A stretch of 64,000 nt of DNA from Oegoconia quadripuncta (lineage: Eukaryota; Arthropoda; Insecta; Lepidoptera; Autostichidae): NCBI GenBank assembly GCA_949316235.1, contig OX438744.1, forward strand, positions 62,001 through 126,000. The letters are read 5' to 3'. The notes under the pieces are model-generated. The model made no database searches and had not been told where the DNA came from. It saw only the letters and a list, made by a program, of their open reading frames with translations. Shown piece by piece: positions 37,619 to 49,500 of this stretch (position 1 is the first letter of the stretch; each line of letters begins with the position of its first letter). Position numbers and translations under genes: made by a program.

Positions 37619-38065
37619 TTTTTTTTTTTTTTTTTCCTGATTTTGTATAACCGCCGTGCGCAGCGTAGGCTCGTAGATTTTGCCGCGCCCAATCCAACGA
37701 CACCTCGCACGGGACGCTCCGACGTTGAAAAAATGCAAAAAAATCGCCCTCCCACCCACCCATAATAGCTTGGGTAGGTAAACATTCAGCATTTATATTA
37801 AGAAAAAAAAAAATAATAATAATGATGCTGAGGAATTTTGGAGCCCCACATTTAGCGTTGCACCACATTTAGCCGGTATTTTTAATAATTGTGTGGAAAG
37901 TGGTGTTTCCTGACCTGATGAAACAGAGTAAAGTATTCTTCTGTCACACCCTGTAGACCAGGGAAAATACGGTTTGACTTCGGAAAAAACGAATAACAGC
38001 GATTTTCTTGAAACATTTGACATTGTAAATGTAGTAACAATTGCTAAAAAAAAAAAAAAAAAAAA
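37619..38065. other. Array-to-unique transition, no gene seen
   Basis: T and A runs (37619-37635, 37802-37811, 38046-38065) and AT-rich sequence. I see no coding region and no recognisable element. Confidence 0.5.
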
Positions 38066-38557
38066 CCCCGGTGTTCCTCCGCGCGCACCGAAACGGCGTG
38101 GCCACGGGTACCCCTCGGTAATCGTCCGCAGCCACGCCAGCGCGGCGCCCGCCGCCAGGGCAACGGCGGCGGCGGGCCCTCCTATAGGCTGGAGCAGGGA
38201 GGAATCTCCTGGTTGCGAGGCTTGCGTGTGGGTGGTGACTCCCCCGAGGCATGAGTCGATGAGAGGAAGGATCGGCCTCCCTCTCTCTCTCCGTCGCCTC
38301 CTTCTGCGAGAGCGTGACCATAGCCTTGACTACGGCCGGCAAGGAGAGATCGTCCCCTACCCCTGCGACGAGGTCGCGGCGCTCCCCTGCTCAAATTGGG
38401 CATTCCTCAAGGGTGTGCTGCGCCGTGTGCTCGTGGCAGCCACAGTGGTGGCACTCGTCGGTCGCTTCCCGTCCGGCGATCCGGTGCAGGTATCTGCCGA
38501 AGCAGCCATGCCCCGAGAAAACCTGCACCGCGCGGAAGGTCAGCGAGCCCCGCATGC
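38066..38557 (-). pseudogene. SART-like ORF2 C-terminus and 3' UTR fragment
   Basis: On the - strand the right part translates to the end of an ORF2: LTFRAVQVFSGHGCFGRYL, CHHCG, HTLEEC, then a Lys/Glu-rich end. This is followed by 3' UTR sequence like that of the non-coding derivatives (the GGCTGGAGCAGGGAGGAAT block). Both ends are truncated. It shows that an autonomous family with this 3' end exists or existed, so it is a candidate parent of the 1.4 kb derivatives. Confidence 0.75.
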
Positions 38558-39863
38558 TTGATTTGAAGATTGTTTCTTTCCTTTGTTCTACGTGTTGCCC
38601 CTTTGTAATTGTGTTATCTCTTCACATGGACAGGACTAATTGTCCTTTAGGGGGCTGTATGTATAAACTTAGATTTAGTTAATTTTGTTTTTCCTGCCGC
38701 TCATAGATGGCGCTGATCGTTATTAAAACGCGATATAGTTTAGATCTTTGTCAACAAAAAAAAAAAAAAAAAAAAAAATGGACTCTATCTCAGCATATGC
38801 TGTAGCAATTATTATAGCGCTGGTTTTCAGAGGAGTCCAACGTCAAAAGCCACCAAGTTACGGGTGTAACCGCGAACGGTTGAGTGGTTAGTATAGAAAT
38901 AATGTTAATATAGAAATATTAACAAGACAATAAAACAAATTAAACTACTTATATACACCAAAATTTAGACATAATGTAATAGGTAATTAATTCGCGTGTT
39001 GTACGGAGTGTGGCGTGACGATTTCATTCTAGAACATGTTTCTTCTTAGAACCTGTCCTTTGTCTTTGTGAAGCGCCGTACACACCGCACCCGCTGCCGC
39101 CGTCCGCGACTCGGTCCGGCGGGTTGGTGTGGGCGAGTTTATTCCTTACAAATAAACTTGATACGGCCAGTGTTGGCGGGTCGGTCGGTCGGTGTGTAGA
39201 ACGCTTAACGTTATGAGGACCCATAATTATTAATGTTGTCACGTTATAATTACGGCTTCGATTGAACCAAGAATTCGTTAAATAAGAGATAAGTACTAAC
39301 AAGCGCCGGCCCCGCCCCCGCCCCCGCCCCTCGGCCGGGACTGCAATTAAGTCGTTCAACAGTAATGTCGTCCGTTACATTACTGTTGTCAAGACACGCC
39401 TCTCTAATAGCTCTTATAAGGGTTGATGTCGGCGACCTTCACAGATTTATTGTCAGTCATCACTAGGAGCCCGTCGCACCTGCTGACAAGATTTGTTCAA
39501 AGTGTGATTACTGCATTACAATTATGATGTGGAATAAGAAGTAATTGTCATTATTTCAATTAATATTTAATATGATCAACGTCTGTATCGCACCTGTCCT
39601 CTGAGTCTGTTTGAGCACTGTTTATAATTAATAAAAGTTATAAATTATGTTAATTTACAACGAGCGCGAAGAGGCGATGAATGTCATTTCAGTTTTAGGA
39701 ATATCATTGTAATGTTATTACAATGTGTTGTCGACGTGAAGATCAACCGGAGCTCATGAACCGACTGAATAATAAGCTTCATTTTCCATGTTATTTTTCG
39801 TTAAATATATATATACATAATTATTTATTTGTATAATGTGGACTTCACGTATTTATTTTAAAA
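38558..39863. other. Intergenic, no gene seen
   Basis: AT-rich sequence upstream of the receptor gene. It contains an A run at 38755-38778 and a C-rich block at about 39303-39333 whose - strand has four runs of four or more G, a possible G-quadruplex. No coding region was recognised. The promoter of the receptor gene may lie here, but no clear signal stands out. Confidence 0.4.
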
Positions 39864-40110
39864 ACTAGCTATTTCATCCGACCGCGACCTCCGCGTGGGT
39901 ATCTTTAATGCAGAGTAATCTTCGTAAGTTATCTCTAGGGAACCATTCACTGGGATAAAAGTTTGTCTTCTTTTCGATAATTTTCAAGCAAACAAACTTC
40001 AAAATTATACGAAAAAGAAATACTGAAGAATCAGCAAATAGATTAGTTCCCGTGGGATAAACCGCGATTAAGTTATTCCACGCAGGCGAAGCCGCGGGCA
40101 GAAAGCTAGT
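39864..40110. repeat. Dispersed repeat with imperfect terminal inverted repeats
   Basis: The left end ACTAGCT...CCGCGTGG resembles the reverse complement of the right end over about 30 bases. Sequences of this kind (AGCTTTCTGCCCGCGGCTTCG) are common dispersed repeats in lepidopteran genomes. Confidence 0.45.
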
Positions 40111-40226
40111 ATGAATATAAATACCAGCTGCAGTTCCCCAAAATGATAAGATTATCATCGCCTCGCCATCGTCATTGCCAAACTGATAAGATTATCGAAA
40201 TTACCCTCTTGTCAAGAATTTCTAAG

Positions 40227-40589
40227 ATGACCAGAAAATTGTGCACCAATGGGCCTCTCGCTACCGTCGTTCGTGTGTCCGACGGCAGGCCGCCCCGGCG
40301 CGGCGCCGAGCGGGCGAGCGGCGGGAGTGGCGGGAGCGGCGGGGGCGGCGGGAGCGGCGGGAGCGGCGGGGGCGGCGGGAGCGGCGGGAGCGGCGGTAGC
40401 AGCGCGGCCGCGTGTGTGGCGCCGCACCTGAGCTGCCTGCGCCGCTGCGGGTTCTGCCGCCTCGCGCGCGGCTCGGCCCCCCCCTCCCGCCCCGCCCGCA
40501 CCGCCCGCGCCGCGCACGGCCTCTACCGCGCCTTAGCCCTCGGCGCCACCGGGCTCTACTTGCTGCAGGAGGTCGTCTACGCGTACCAG
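40227..40589 (+). CDS. Odorant receptor exon 1
   Basis: It encodes an N-terminus with a Gly/Ser tract and the first membrane segment (GLYRALALGATGLYLLQEVV). The donor is CAG/GCGAGT, a GC-type site. A start upstream at 40143 is in frame and possible. Alternatively the exon begins after an AG near 40285. Confidence 0.6.
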
Positions 40590-43500
40590 GCGAGTCTCAC
40601 CCCCTCACACCCACTAACCCTCACCCCCTCACCGCCGCTTCTTACACGAATATGGACCTCCTCGAGCGGCGATTTACATCCCAATTGGTAGCAGAATGCG
40701 CCGTTCCGACGATGAGTCGCGATCAAATTCAATTCTTTAAAAATCCATATCGTTATCGTAAACAGATCGTCGAATTCATTTAATGTATAGCGGCCATTTC
40801 CCACTTTATAAAAACTGTGCCGCTCGGAGTGGGTTAGTTTCCTTTGGAGCCTCCCCTCTGGGCAGCACAGTTTCTTCTAATGGTAGAAATATTCGCCACA
40901 TATTTTGATTTCACATATACACTACACGCCCAAATACACACCACAGATTAATACAGTTGAACGCTACAACAAAACTATCATGACGGCCGTTTCATCCTTT
41001 ATTGATGGCGATCACCGATCTTGGGACATTAACATACCCAAAATTCAACTGGCCATCAACTGTTCAGTAAATGAAGTTACCGGGTACACACCTTCATTCC
41101 TTGTCTTTGGTCGTGAACTAGTAACCTGTGGCTCACACTACCTTGACACAGACCTACAGAAAGATGTCATATTTGGACCAAGGGATGAATATGCTGAAAA
41201 CCTAGGTCATTTACGAAAGATATTCGACAATGTACATTCCTCATTACTCAAAGCTCACTCTAGAAATAGTAATCACTACAATCTTCGTCGAAAGGATGTC
41301 GAGTTTAACGTCGGTGATATGGTTTGGAAACGTACATACTACCAAAGCGACAAGGATAAAAAGTTTGCAAAGAAACTTGCTCCAAAATTTGAAAAATGTC
41401 GCGTTATTATCAAAAAATCTCCATTAGTCTATGAACTGGAAGATATGCAGGGTAATAATATAGGCACCTGGCATATTAAAGATATAAAATTAATAAAGTA
41501 CAGTAAAGTAAATTAGTATTCCGCGTTGCATACCTACTCTAAAATATCCATTAATTCCTCTCTAACGTCTTCTACCGAAAATCAGAAAGCGAAGGTTTTC
41601 AATTGAGTTAAACTACTACATAATTACCTCATATTTATGAAACACTATTCAATAATTAGGTACCACTAACGTACTTACTAGTTATTGCTGACTAATTCGG
41701 GTGTAATGCACCTTAGAGAAGGACTCACCTATATTATAAACATCCATTAACAGCTGTTTCGAGTATCGTGTTGATTAAAATACATACTCTGTATATTAGG
41801 ATGCAAAGACACAGTTGCGGTGTGGGGACTTGGGAGTAACACAAATTAACACACAAGTTGTCTCGTCGATGGTCGTTTATTGTCTAATTAACTTACTGAC
41901 TAAAAGATGGGTATCGACTGCCTTACGTATGTTCGGGGAAAGGTGATTCATACACTACACCTTCCCCCTTTTCTTTTTTTAAAGAAAATATATGCCAAAA
42001 TTATTTTCTTGGTTTTTCAAAAATTCAGAGAAATTTCAGTTAATTTTTTTTTACAATATTATAGTTTTAATAACATGGCAAATGAGAAATTTCAGATATT
42101 ATACAATAAAATCATTTAGTTTCAATTTAAAATTTTTCTTGCTGTTAATAAAATTTCATATTTACTTATATTTTAACCAAAAAGTAAAAGAGCAACACCA
42201 ATAAAATTAAATTTTACAATATAAAAAAAAAGCTACAGGGAGATACCTATATACTTTGGAAAAAAAATTGTTTGTCCATATAACTCATATTAAATTTAAT
42301 ACTCAATTGATTTTAACAGGATAAGAAAATACATCAAAAAAATATTTTTGTTTTACAAATTTAGAAAAATATAATTTTTGGAATTCAGTGTAGTTTTAAT
42401 AACTGATGTACTTACTCTGGCTTTAATAATGCACACTAAAAGCAGTACTAACAACATCAAAATGAATCGAAAAGGAAATTAAAATTGAACCATAAAACAA
42501 TAACACTAAATATACTTAAAACACTAAAAACTTAAATTTTAAATTATACAAATTGCTTGAACTGTTATGTTTGGTGTTATTTATGACAACAAAATTACTA
42601 GAGAAAGTTTTTCTATTACAAATACCTAATATCATATTTATTTTATCCTATAACATTCATGATTTAACATGTTTAAAAATTAGCACACGACATTAAACAT
42701 TTGAATTTAAAACAATGTTTTGTAACTAGAGTATACTCAATTACAATTAATGATTTTAAAAGTATACCTTATCCCAAGAAAAACTATTAACGTTACTAAA
42801 GTAAAAAGAAAATACAAATTCTATATAAAATTTAACACGACAATGAAGTAGTATACAAGAGAACAATACAATTTGTATAACATATGTATGTAGTTATATA
42901 TTGAAAAATAAAATAAAACTTAAGCTACATAGGTAGGTGTACCACAATTATCTTTAAAAAATTACACATTTTAAATTTTCACATTTAAAAAATATTTAAA
43001 TCTATATTCATACAATTTATGTACTCAAAACTTATTTCGTATTACATTTAAAAGTCAAAACGCCATGTTAACAATATGAAATTATTAATTTATTGTGAAT
43101 AATTATTCTCTATTTATGAGACGCATAAAATTTTAAATAACCTCTACCTATCTCCTATTCCTCCTAATTTCTTTGTAATTTATTATTGTACTTGCATGAT
43201 TACAATAAAAATAAATTCATTCTACGACATTATTTATTTTCACATTCTCTTATTTTTCATTAATGACATTTCCTATCTTTTTTCCTTTCTCATTCTCCAT
43301 ATTATTTACCACTACATCTTACATACATTCATAGGTACACCTTAAATCATTTCATCATTTGGGCTGGCCAGCCATCTTTAATATTTATAGGTACATTTCA
43401 CTTCAATAACTTGAGTCGACTCTTCATTATTATTTTTATTCATAAATACATAGGCATCTTTGTACCTAGTATGGGTTATGCGCATACCCTGTATTCATTT

Positions 43501-46500
43501 ATTTGGGGCCTTAATTTAAGTCACTATAGGACTCCAACAATTCTCACAGAGAAATCTCGTTTACACCATGATCGAATTAGAAGGACCTGACCCTCAAAGT
43601 ACCTTTATTTGTGTACCTAATACTCAATTGCCCTTCATTCTAATACCATAATTTACATACACATACAAATTGAATACTTTGGTCTACAAGAATTTTACAT
43701 CACATATGGGTGATCAATCCTATGTTTCTTAAAATCTCATGTACCAAATGATTCCCAACAACTTTGAACTAACCTTTGACATAAACCTGACCTATCTATA
43801 AAACACTATCATTCAAATCACAATAAATCATCAACTCTACATAAATCTTTTCCCACGCTTATGCGATTCAATCTTATCTTACCGTTGAGAAAAGTACCTA
43901 AATGCACTCGATGGTAACAAAAAGATTTTTAATACTTTCTCGCAATACAATTTACTTTCTTCCTAACCATAATCTATCCGTATGACCAAAACTTCTCATT
44001 TATCTATATATTTCATTACCACGTCGAAATTAAAAAATAATCAACAAAACAACTTTCCAGAAAAAAAATAAAATACAAGATACTATTTCCTGAAAAAGAA
44101 CTATACCTTCATACATTCTTAACTTCGCTGCTGCAATATATTCGGATAACTAAACTGTCGATGTACGCAGCTATACTTTCTAAGTATGTAAATATGATAA
44201 AATCACAGGTAAGTATGTGTCAGTAATGCCATTATCTTATTTCTTGCCACAGTGATATCTACCAAAAATGTGCATCAGCATTATGATTCTCAGTAACAAT
44301 AACAATATGTTGTCGCTATGTGACCTGGCATTGCAAGGTGCATATGCCGCTTGTTCATATGAAACATGAGTACCTACGTAACTAAAAACATTAGACACTG
44401 CATGCTTGAATCTTCTGCAATCAATTATTTTATACAACGGAAATACAATTACCTTGAAACTGTAATGGACACTAAGTACATGACTCAAAAAGGGAACTAG
44501 GTATAGAATTTTTCTGTAAATAAATTAATTTCGTTATGAATGAGCATAATAATATGACATTAGTATTTCACACTGATAAATATCTTTAATTTCTTTTTAA
44601 GTATTTGTGTTAATCCCCACAAATATTTGGTTCCTTCAAATAAATAGCTGTATAGATCAATATAGACATCCAAAACCTTAGTAAATTCCGTCTGTAATGT
44701 TTCTGTCTGTCTGTCTGTAATGTAAATACGTAAAAGTTTCGGAATTTTTGATTAATTAATCTGGAATACTTGCTATTTCTTATTGAAATTTAAAATTTAC
44801 TGTAAGAATTCATATTTCTGTTAATATTTATGAAAATATCCTAAAGGTAAATAAAATAATCATAACATGAAATTTTGCGATCGCTTACGTAGCGTTCTAA
44901 TTACCATAGATTATTGATATATAAAATGCGTGAATATTTTAAATAAATGAAATCTTCTTGCTTTTCTCACAAATATTTACCCTTACCCGGATTCGAACCA
45001 GTCGCGGATTCGTTAACTTTAAATTTCTAAAACATATTTCCAATGAATAAAAATATCTTTACTTTAAAATTGGTAGAAATTTACTTTTGTTTGATACTAC
45101 TTACGTCAATTGCCAAATAATTTATTTGCCATTTGCCAAATATTTATTAATTTATAAATTATATTTCGTTAGTCTACAATGGATAATTTAACAATAAAAA
45201 TAGCACACAGGGAATCATATTAAATATTTCATGCAATACGTAAATTCTGTGCAATATAAGACAATTTAAATTATATCTTTAATATAATATTTGTAATTAT
45301 TAATATTTATAAACTGATTGAATTAAAAAATACTGTGAAATATCTATTTCTGAACAAATGATGATACATTTATAGGACTTATGTTATGTTATTGTCTCAC
45401 TTACCTTAACATTTTGGATAACTCTACTACCGACGTACCTTGAAATTGCAAACTAAAATACTATTATTGTTAACATGGGTTTTTATGAGTACATAGAGCT
45501 ATATTATAGTTACAGTGAGTTATAAAATTTGTTCGTGTAAAAATCGTTAAATATCATTTATGTCACATTTTCATAGTAAAATTTTAATTAAATTGAACTG
45601 TATGTAAAATCAGTTCACTACCATAAACACAGAAATAACTTTAATAATGTACCATAAACATTTTCCAAAAATAAATCAATCAATTTCTACTCCTCATTAC
45701 GTAAAAATAATAATAAATTTATAATTTTTAATCCAAATATTTATATTAATTTTTATGTGGTACACCATCTTATACATTGTAAATAATAAAAAAAACATTT
45801 ATTTTAGCATATTAATGCACGAAAATTTATCTTTAAAACAAATATTATTTTAAAAAGAATAGGGAATAATAAAAAAAATGTCTGTCCATCACTCACTATT
45901 ACCTTCACTTTTATTTTCTTTCGTTACCAACCGCATATCACTACCTGCCTATCCGTGCCTCCTGCTCCATCCTGATGTTTCCTCCGGTCACCAACTTCTC
46001 CCGGCTCCCAGCTATAACCATCCATCTACGACACCTTCAACACCCAGCGCCCAGCTTACTTTCACGTCTGGTACCATCTTCTCATCCAACGCTCACCAAC
46101 ATTCTCAGTCTCTATGTAGATAATATTCTCGTCGTTATATTTCTTTGTATATCTGTATATCCTTATCCTTCTTGATGATTAACTCTTTACCTTCACATAG
46201 ATTTTTAAAAAATAGTCACAAAACTCCCGATTCGTCACTTAATTATTCTTGTTCGAATCGTATTCCAAAAAACACATTTTTTTTTTTTTTTTTCACTTAT
46301 TACATCACTATTTTGTCCTTTTTCCATTGCCCAGCACTGCCCAAAGGCAGCACTGGCAGGATCGCCATGCGGTGTGGGGACTTGGGAGTAACACAAATTA
46401 ACACACAAGTTGTCTCGTCGATGGTCGTTTATTGTCTAATTAACTTACTGACTAAAAGATGGGTATCGACTGCCTTACGTATGTTCGGGGAAAGGTGATT

Positions 46501-49500
46501 CATACACTACACAGTCCTAAAGTGTTGATGCTAGTATGATAGAATAGATAAGTTGATGAATGTATAAGTTATGATAGGAGAAGTTGTGTATGTATAATTG
46601 AGTCATAGCTGTTAAGAGTTGCCTTAGCGGATTTTCCTTAGGAAAAATCCTACCCAAACAGGGGGGGTATGTAACGTGGTACCTTCTAGAATGTACCTAC
46701 TATAGAAAATTAAATCTTAAAATACCTAAAAACCTAATATAAAAATAATAAAATCGGAATGAACTTATAACTAAAATAATAACTTACCCAATTATATATG
46801 TCAATACCTGATTAAACTATCAACATCATTTTATATCTAAATTAACTATATATAAGTACTTAAAAACTAAACAATAAACTAATGAAAACAGACAAGCACA
46901 TTCGTCCTGCTATATAGTGATTTAAACTGCAGCCATCGACTAAGTAACTGACGTCACTACGTTTGGTTAGGACTGAAGTTCGCAAATGTCATTCATTGCT
47001 ACTACTGCCGACCTACGACTACGATATTGTGGAACTTGAGTGGAACGAATTTTTAATAATTGTAAATTGAGGAGTTACAATACCCAAGTTTTACCACTAA
47101 TTACATTAAATTCAGTTTTATTACCCCGAATCGGGGTTCTACTTTCTACCTGGAGGTTACGCGTTCCGCCCAGTCCACGCCGTGCCGTCTACCCGTGCCG
47201 TGGTCCTGTACTGCCGATGACCGCTATTCCGCTGGAAGAGATCGGCGTCTACCTTCGCCGAGCGGACACCGGAGATAAGTGGTCCCAATACAGACTTTGC
47301 TAAGGAGTGCTCAGTGCCGGGAAATTTGTACTCACTGACCCTGAGATCTAATTAAACCTTTTTGTAACTCTAGTGCAGTCTTTTATTTTAAAGTAAGCTG
47401 CATATCTAAACAGCAAAGGTTACAACCGTTCAATTGAATGAGTAACTTATAACCATCGTATACGACACGTATACCATTGCTGTAATAAATTTGGACCAAT
47501 AGATCCCTTCGGTAGTCGACTTCGTTCAACTTGCGTCATGGATGGCTTCGATTCGTTCGCAGGAGCGGTCCGACATGGAAAAGTTTTCACGTGTGATGTT
47601 TCTGCTGCTGTGTCACCTGACATCGATCGTGAAGCAGGTCGTGTTCGTGTGTGTGGACGCCGAGCGCATCGACGATCTGATCGCCGCCTTCGACGGTGAG
47701 TCCCGCTAGTGCGCCCCAGATGGAGGAGGAGTCCCCGAGGAGTCGTTTGACGCGAATACATTACGATACGAGACGATTTAAGTGTATATTTGTAATTTTT
47801 TGTCAACATGAGGCGATGTTTCCGAGAATACGGACTCCGGGCCAGGTTTTCATATAAAGAAGAGCGTGCGAAGTATCATATCGATCAGGAATAGTACACG
47901 TATAGGTACTACAGAAGTCGAAGCCTTCACCGTGTGACGGTATCCGGACCGACCTCTCGATATACAACCTCGCAGGACACGTCGATCGAACGAAACCGTA
48001 CGGACGGAGTTTGTGTAGTCACCAGGAGCTCGACCACCACACTTAAAGCTTAGCGACAGCGATAACTATGCACCGTTTGCCCTTCTCATTGAGTTACGAT
48101 TCGATAAATACGGATAGTGCATTTACCTATTGAGCTATTACAATTCGCAAAGCAAATAAAGAGTCGGGCGGTCTGAGAGCCGGGGCGTGGTTGCCGCAGA
48201 TCCGCAGCTGAGCGGCGGCGGGCGCGCGGCGGACGAGCTGCGCGCGCACACGGCGCGGGCGGCGCGGCGCCTGCAGCGCTGGTACTCGGGCACCGCACTC
48301 CTCACCTGCACGCTGTGGCTCGTGTTCCCGGCGCTCAGCTGGGCGCGCGGCCAGCCCGTGGAGTTCCCCTTCTGGAGCGGGCTGGGCCCCGCGCCGCACC
48401 GCCCCTCCGCTCCCGTGTGGGTATACCCTCCCCGCTCTGTGTGCTCACTGCACGCTGTGGCTCGTGTTCCCGGCGCTCAGCTGGGCGCGCGGCCAGCCCG
48501 TGGAGTTCCCCTTCTGGAGCGGGCTGGGCCCCGCGCCGCACCGCCCCTCCGCTCCCGTGTGGGTATACCCTCCCCGCTCTGTGTGCTCACTGCACGCTGT
48601 GGCTCGTGTTCCCGGCGCTCAGCTGGGCGCGCGGCCAGCCCGTGGAGTTCCCCTTCTGGAGCGGGCTGGGCCCCGCGCCGCACCGCCCCTCCGCTCCCGT
48701 GTGGGTATACCCTCCCCGCTCTGTGTGCTCACTGCACGCTGTGGCTCGTGTTCCCGGCGCTCAGCTGGGCGCGCGGCCAGCCCGTGGAGTTCCCCTTCTG
48801 GAGCGGGCTGGGCCCCGCGCCGCACCGCCCCTCCGCTCCCGTGTGGGTATACCCTCCCCGCTCTGTGTGCTCACTGCACGCTGTGGCTCGTGTTCCCGGC
48901 GCTCAGCTGGGCGCGCTTGTCCGTATATGGAGTATTGTGAATATAGTTGTAGCCTTATTATAGTTTCCATATGCATTAGCAACGCTAATTGTTTCGTTTG
49001 TTCGGGCGGTATCCGTGCAGATCTAAAATGTACCAGGACTGCACTGTGCACATCTTGTATTAGACATCAAAAGAACAGTCTCCCCCATTGAATATATACT
49101 GCAGGAGCGCCTAGGCTATTAAATAACCGAACTTTTATTGCTCTTTAGTGTCCAAATCATGTTCGTTAGTTATTTATAATTTTTGTGTAGGAGACATGAG
49201 TTGACATGCGTCGTTGCAGGTTTGTGGCGGTGCTGATGTACTCGTACTACGTGACGTCACTGGTCGGCATCGCTAACACCACCATGGACGCGTTTATGGG
49301 CACCGTGCTGTTTCAGTGCAAAACGCAGTTCACCATACTGCGGTCGGTGGCGATAATTTAAGATAGTTTGATATATTTACTGGTTTGGTTAGATCCATTA
49401 CTTATAGTGTATAGTGTTACTCTGTGGCGCCAAACCTCCCGATAAATTATCGTTAAAAGTTTATAAAATTACAAGATTATTTCTACAAAAAAAAACAAAG

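Larger units (their letters stand above)
41816..46511 (-). mobile_element. Non-coding LTR retrotransposon (4.7 kb), young
   Basis: Two identical 144-bp LTRs (41816-41959 and 46368-46511) begin TG and end CA and are flanked by a 4-bp target duplication CAGT (41812-41815 and 46512-46515). Orientation comes from a polypurine tract on the - strand directly before the left LTR (41961-41980) and a primer-binding-site-like TGGCGATCCTGCC on the - strand directly after the right LTR (46367 downward). The 4.4 kb interior is AT-rich and no frame longer than about 120 codons resembles gag or pol. It must use proteins of another element. It sits inside the gypsy remnant in intron 1 of the receptor gene. 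Confidence 0.85.

Noticed and set aside
39303..39333. CpG-type promoter of the receptor gene
   Set aside because: Only a short C-rich run with no TATA, initiator or other support; noted just as a possible G-quadruplex.
44237..44488. Small - strand frame of 83 codons inside the LTR element
   Set aside because: No similarity to gag or pol motifs, and AT-rich composition typical of random frames.
48187..49091. Two 258-codon frames over the 142-bp array
   Set aside because: Open only because the GC-rich repeat lacks stops. The receptor exon is supported just to the first donor, or to the fourth by phase.
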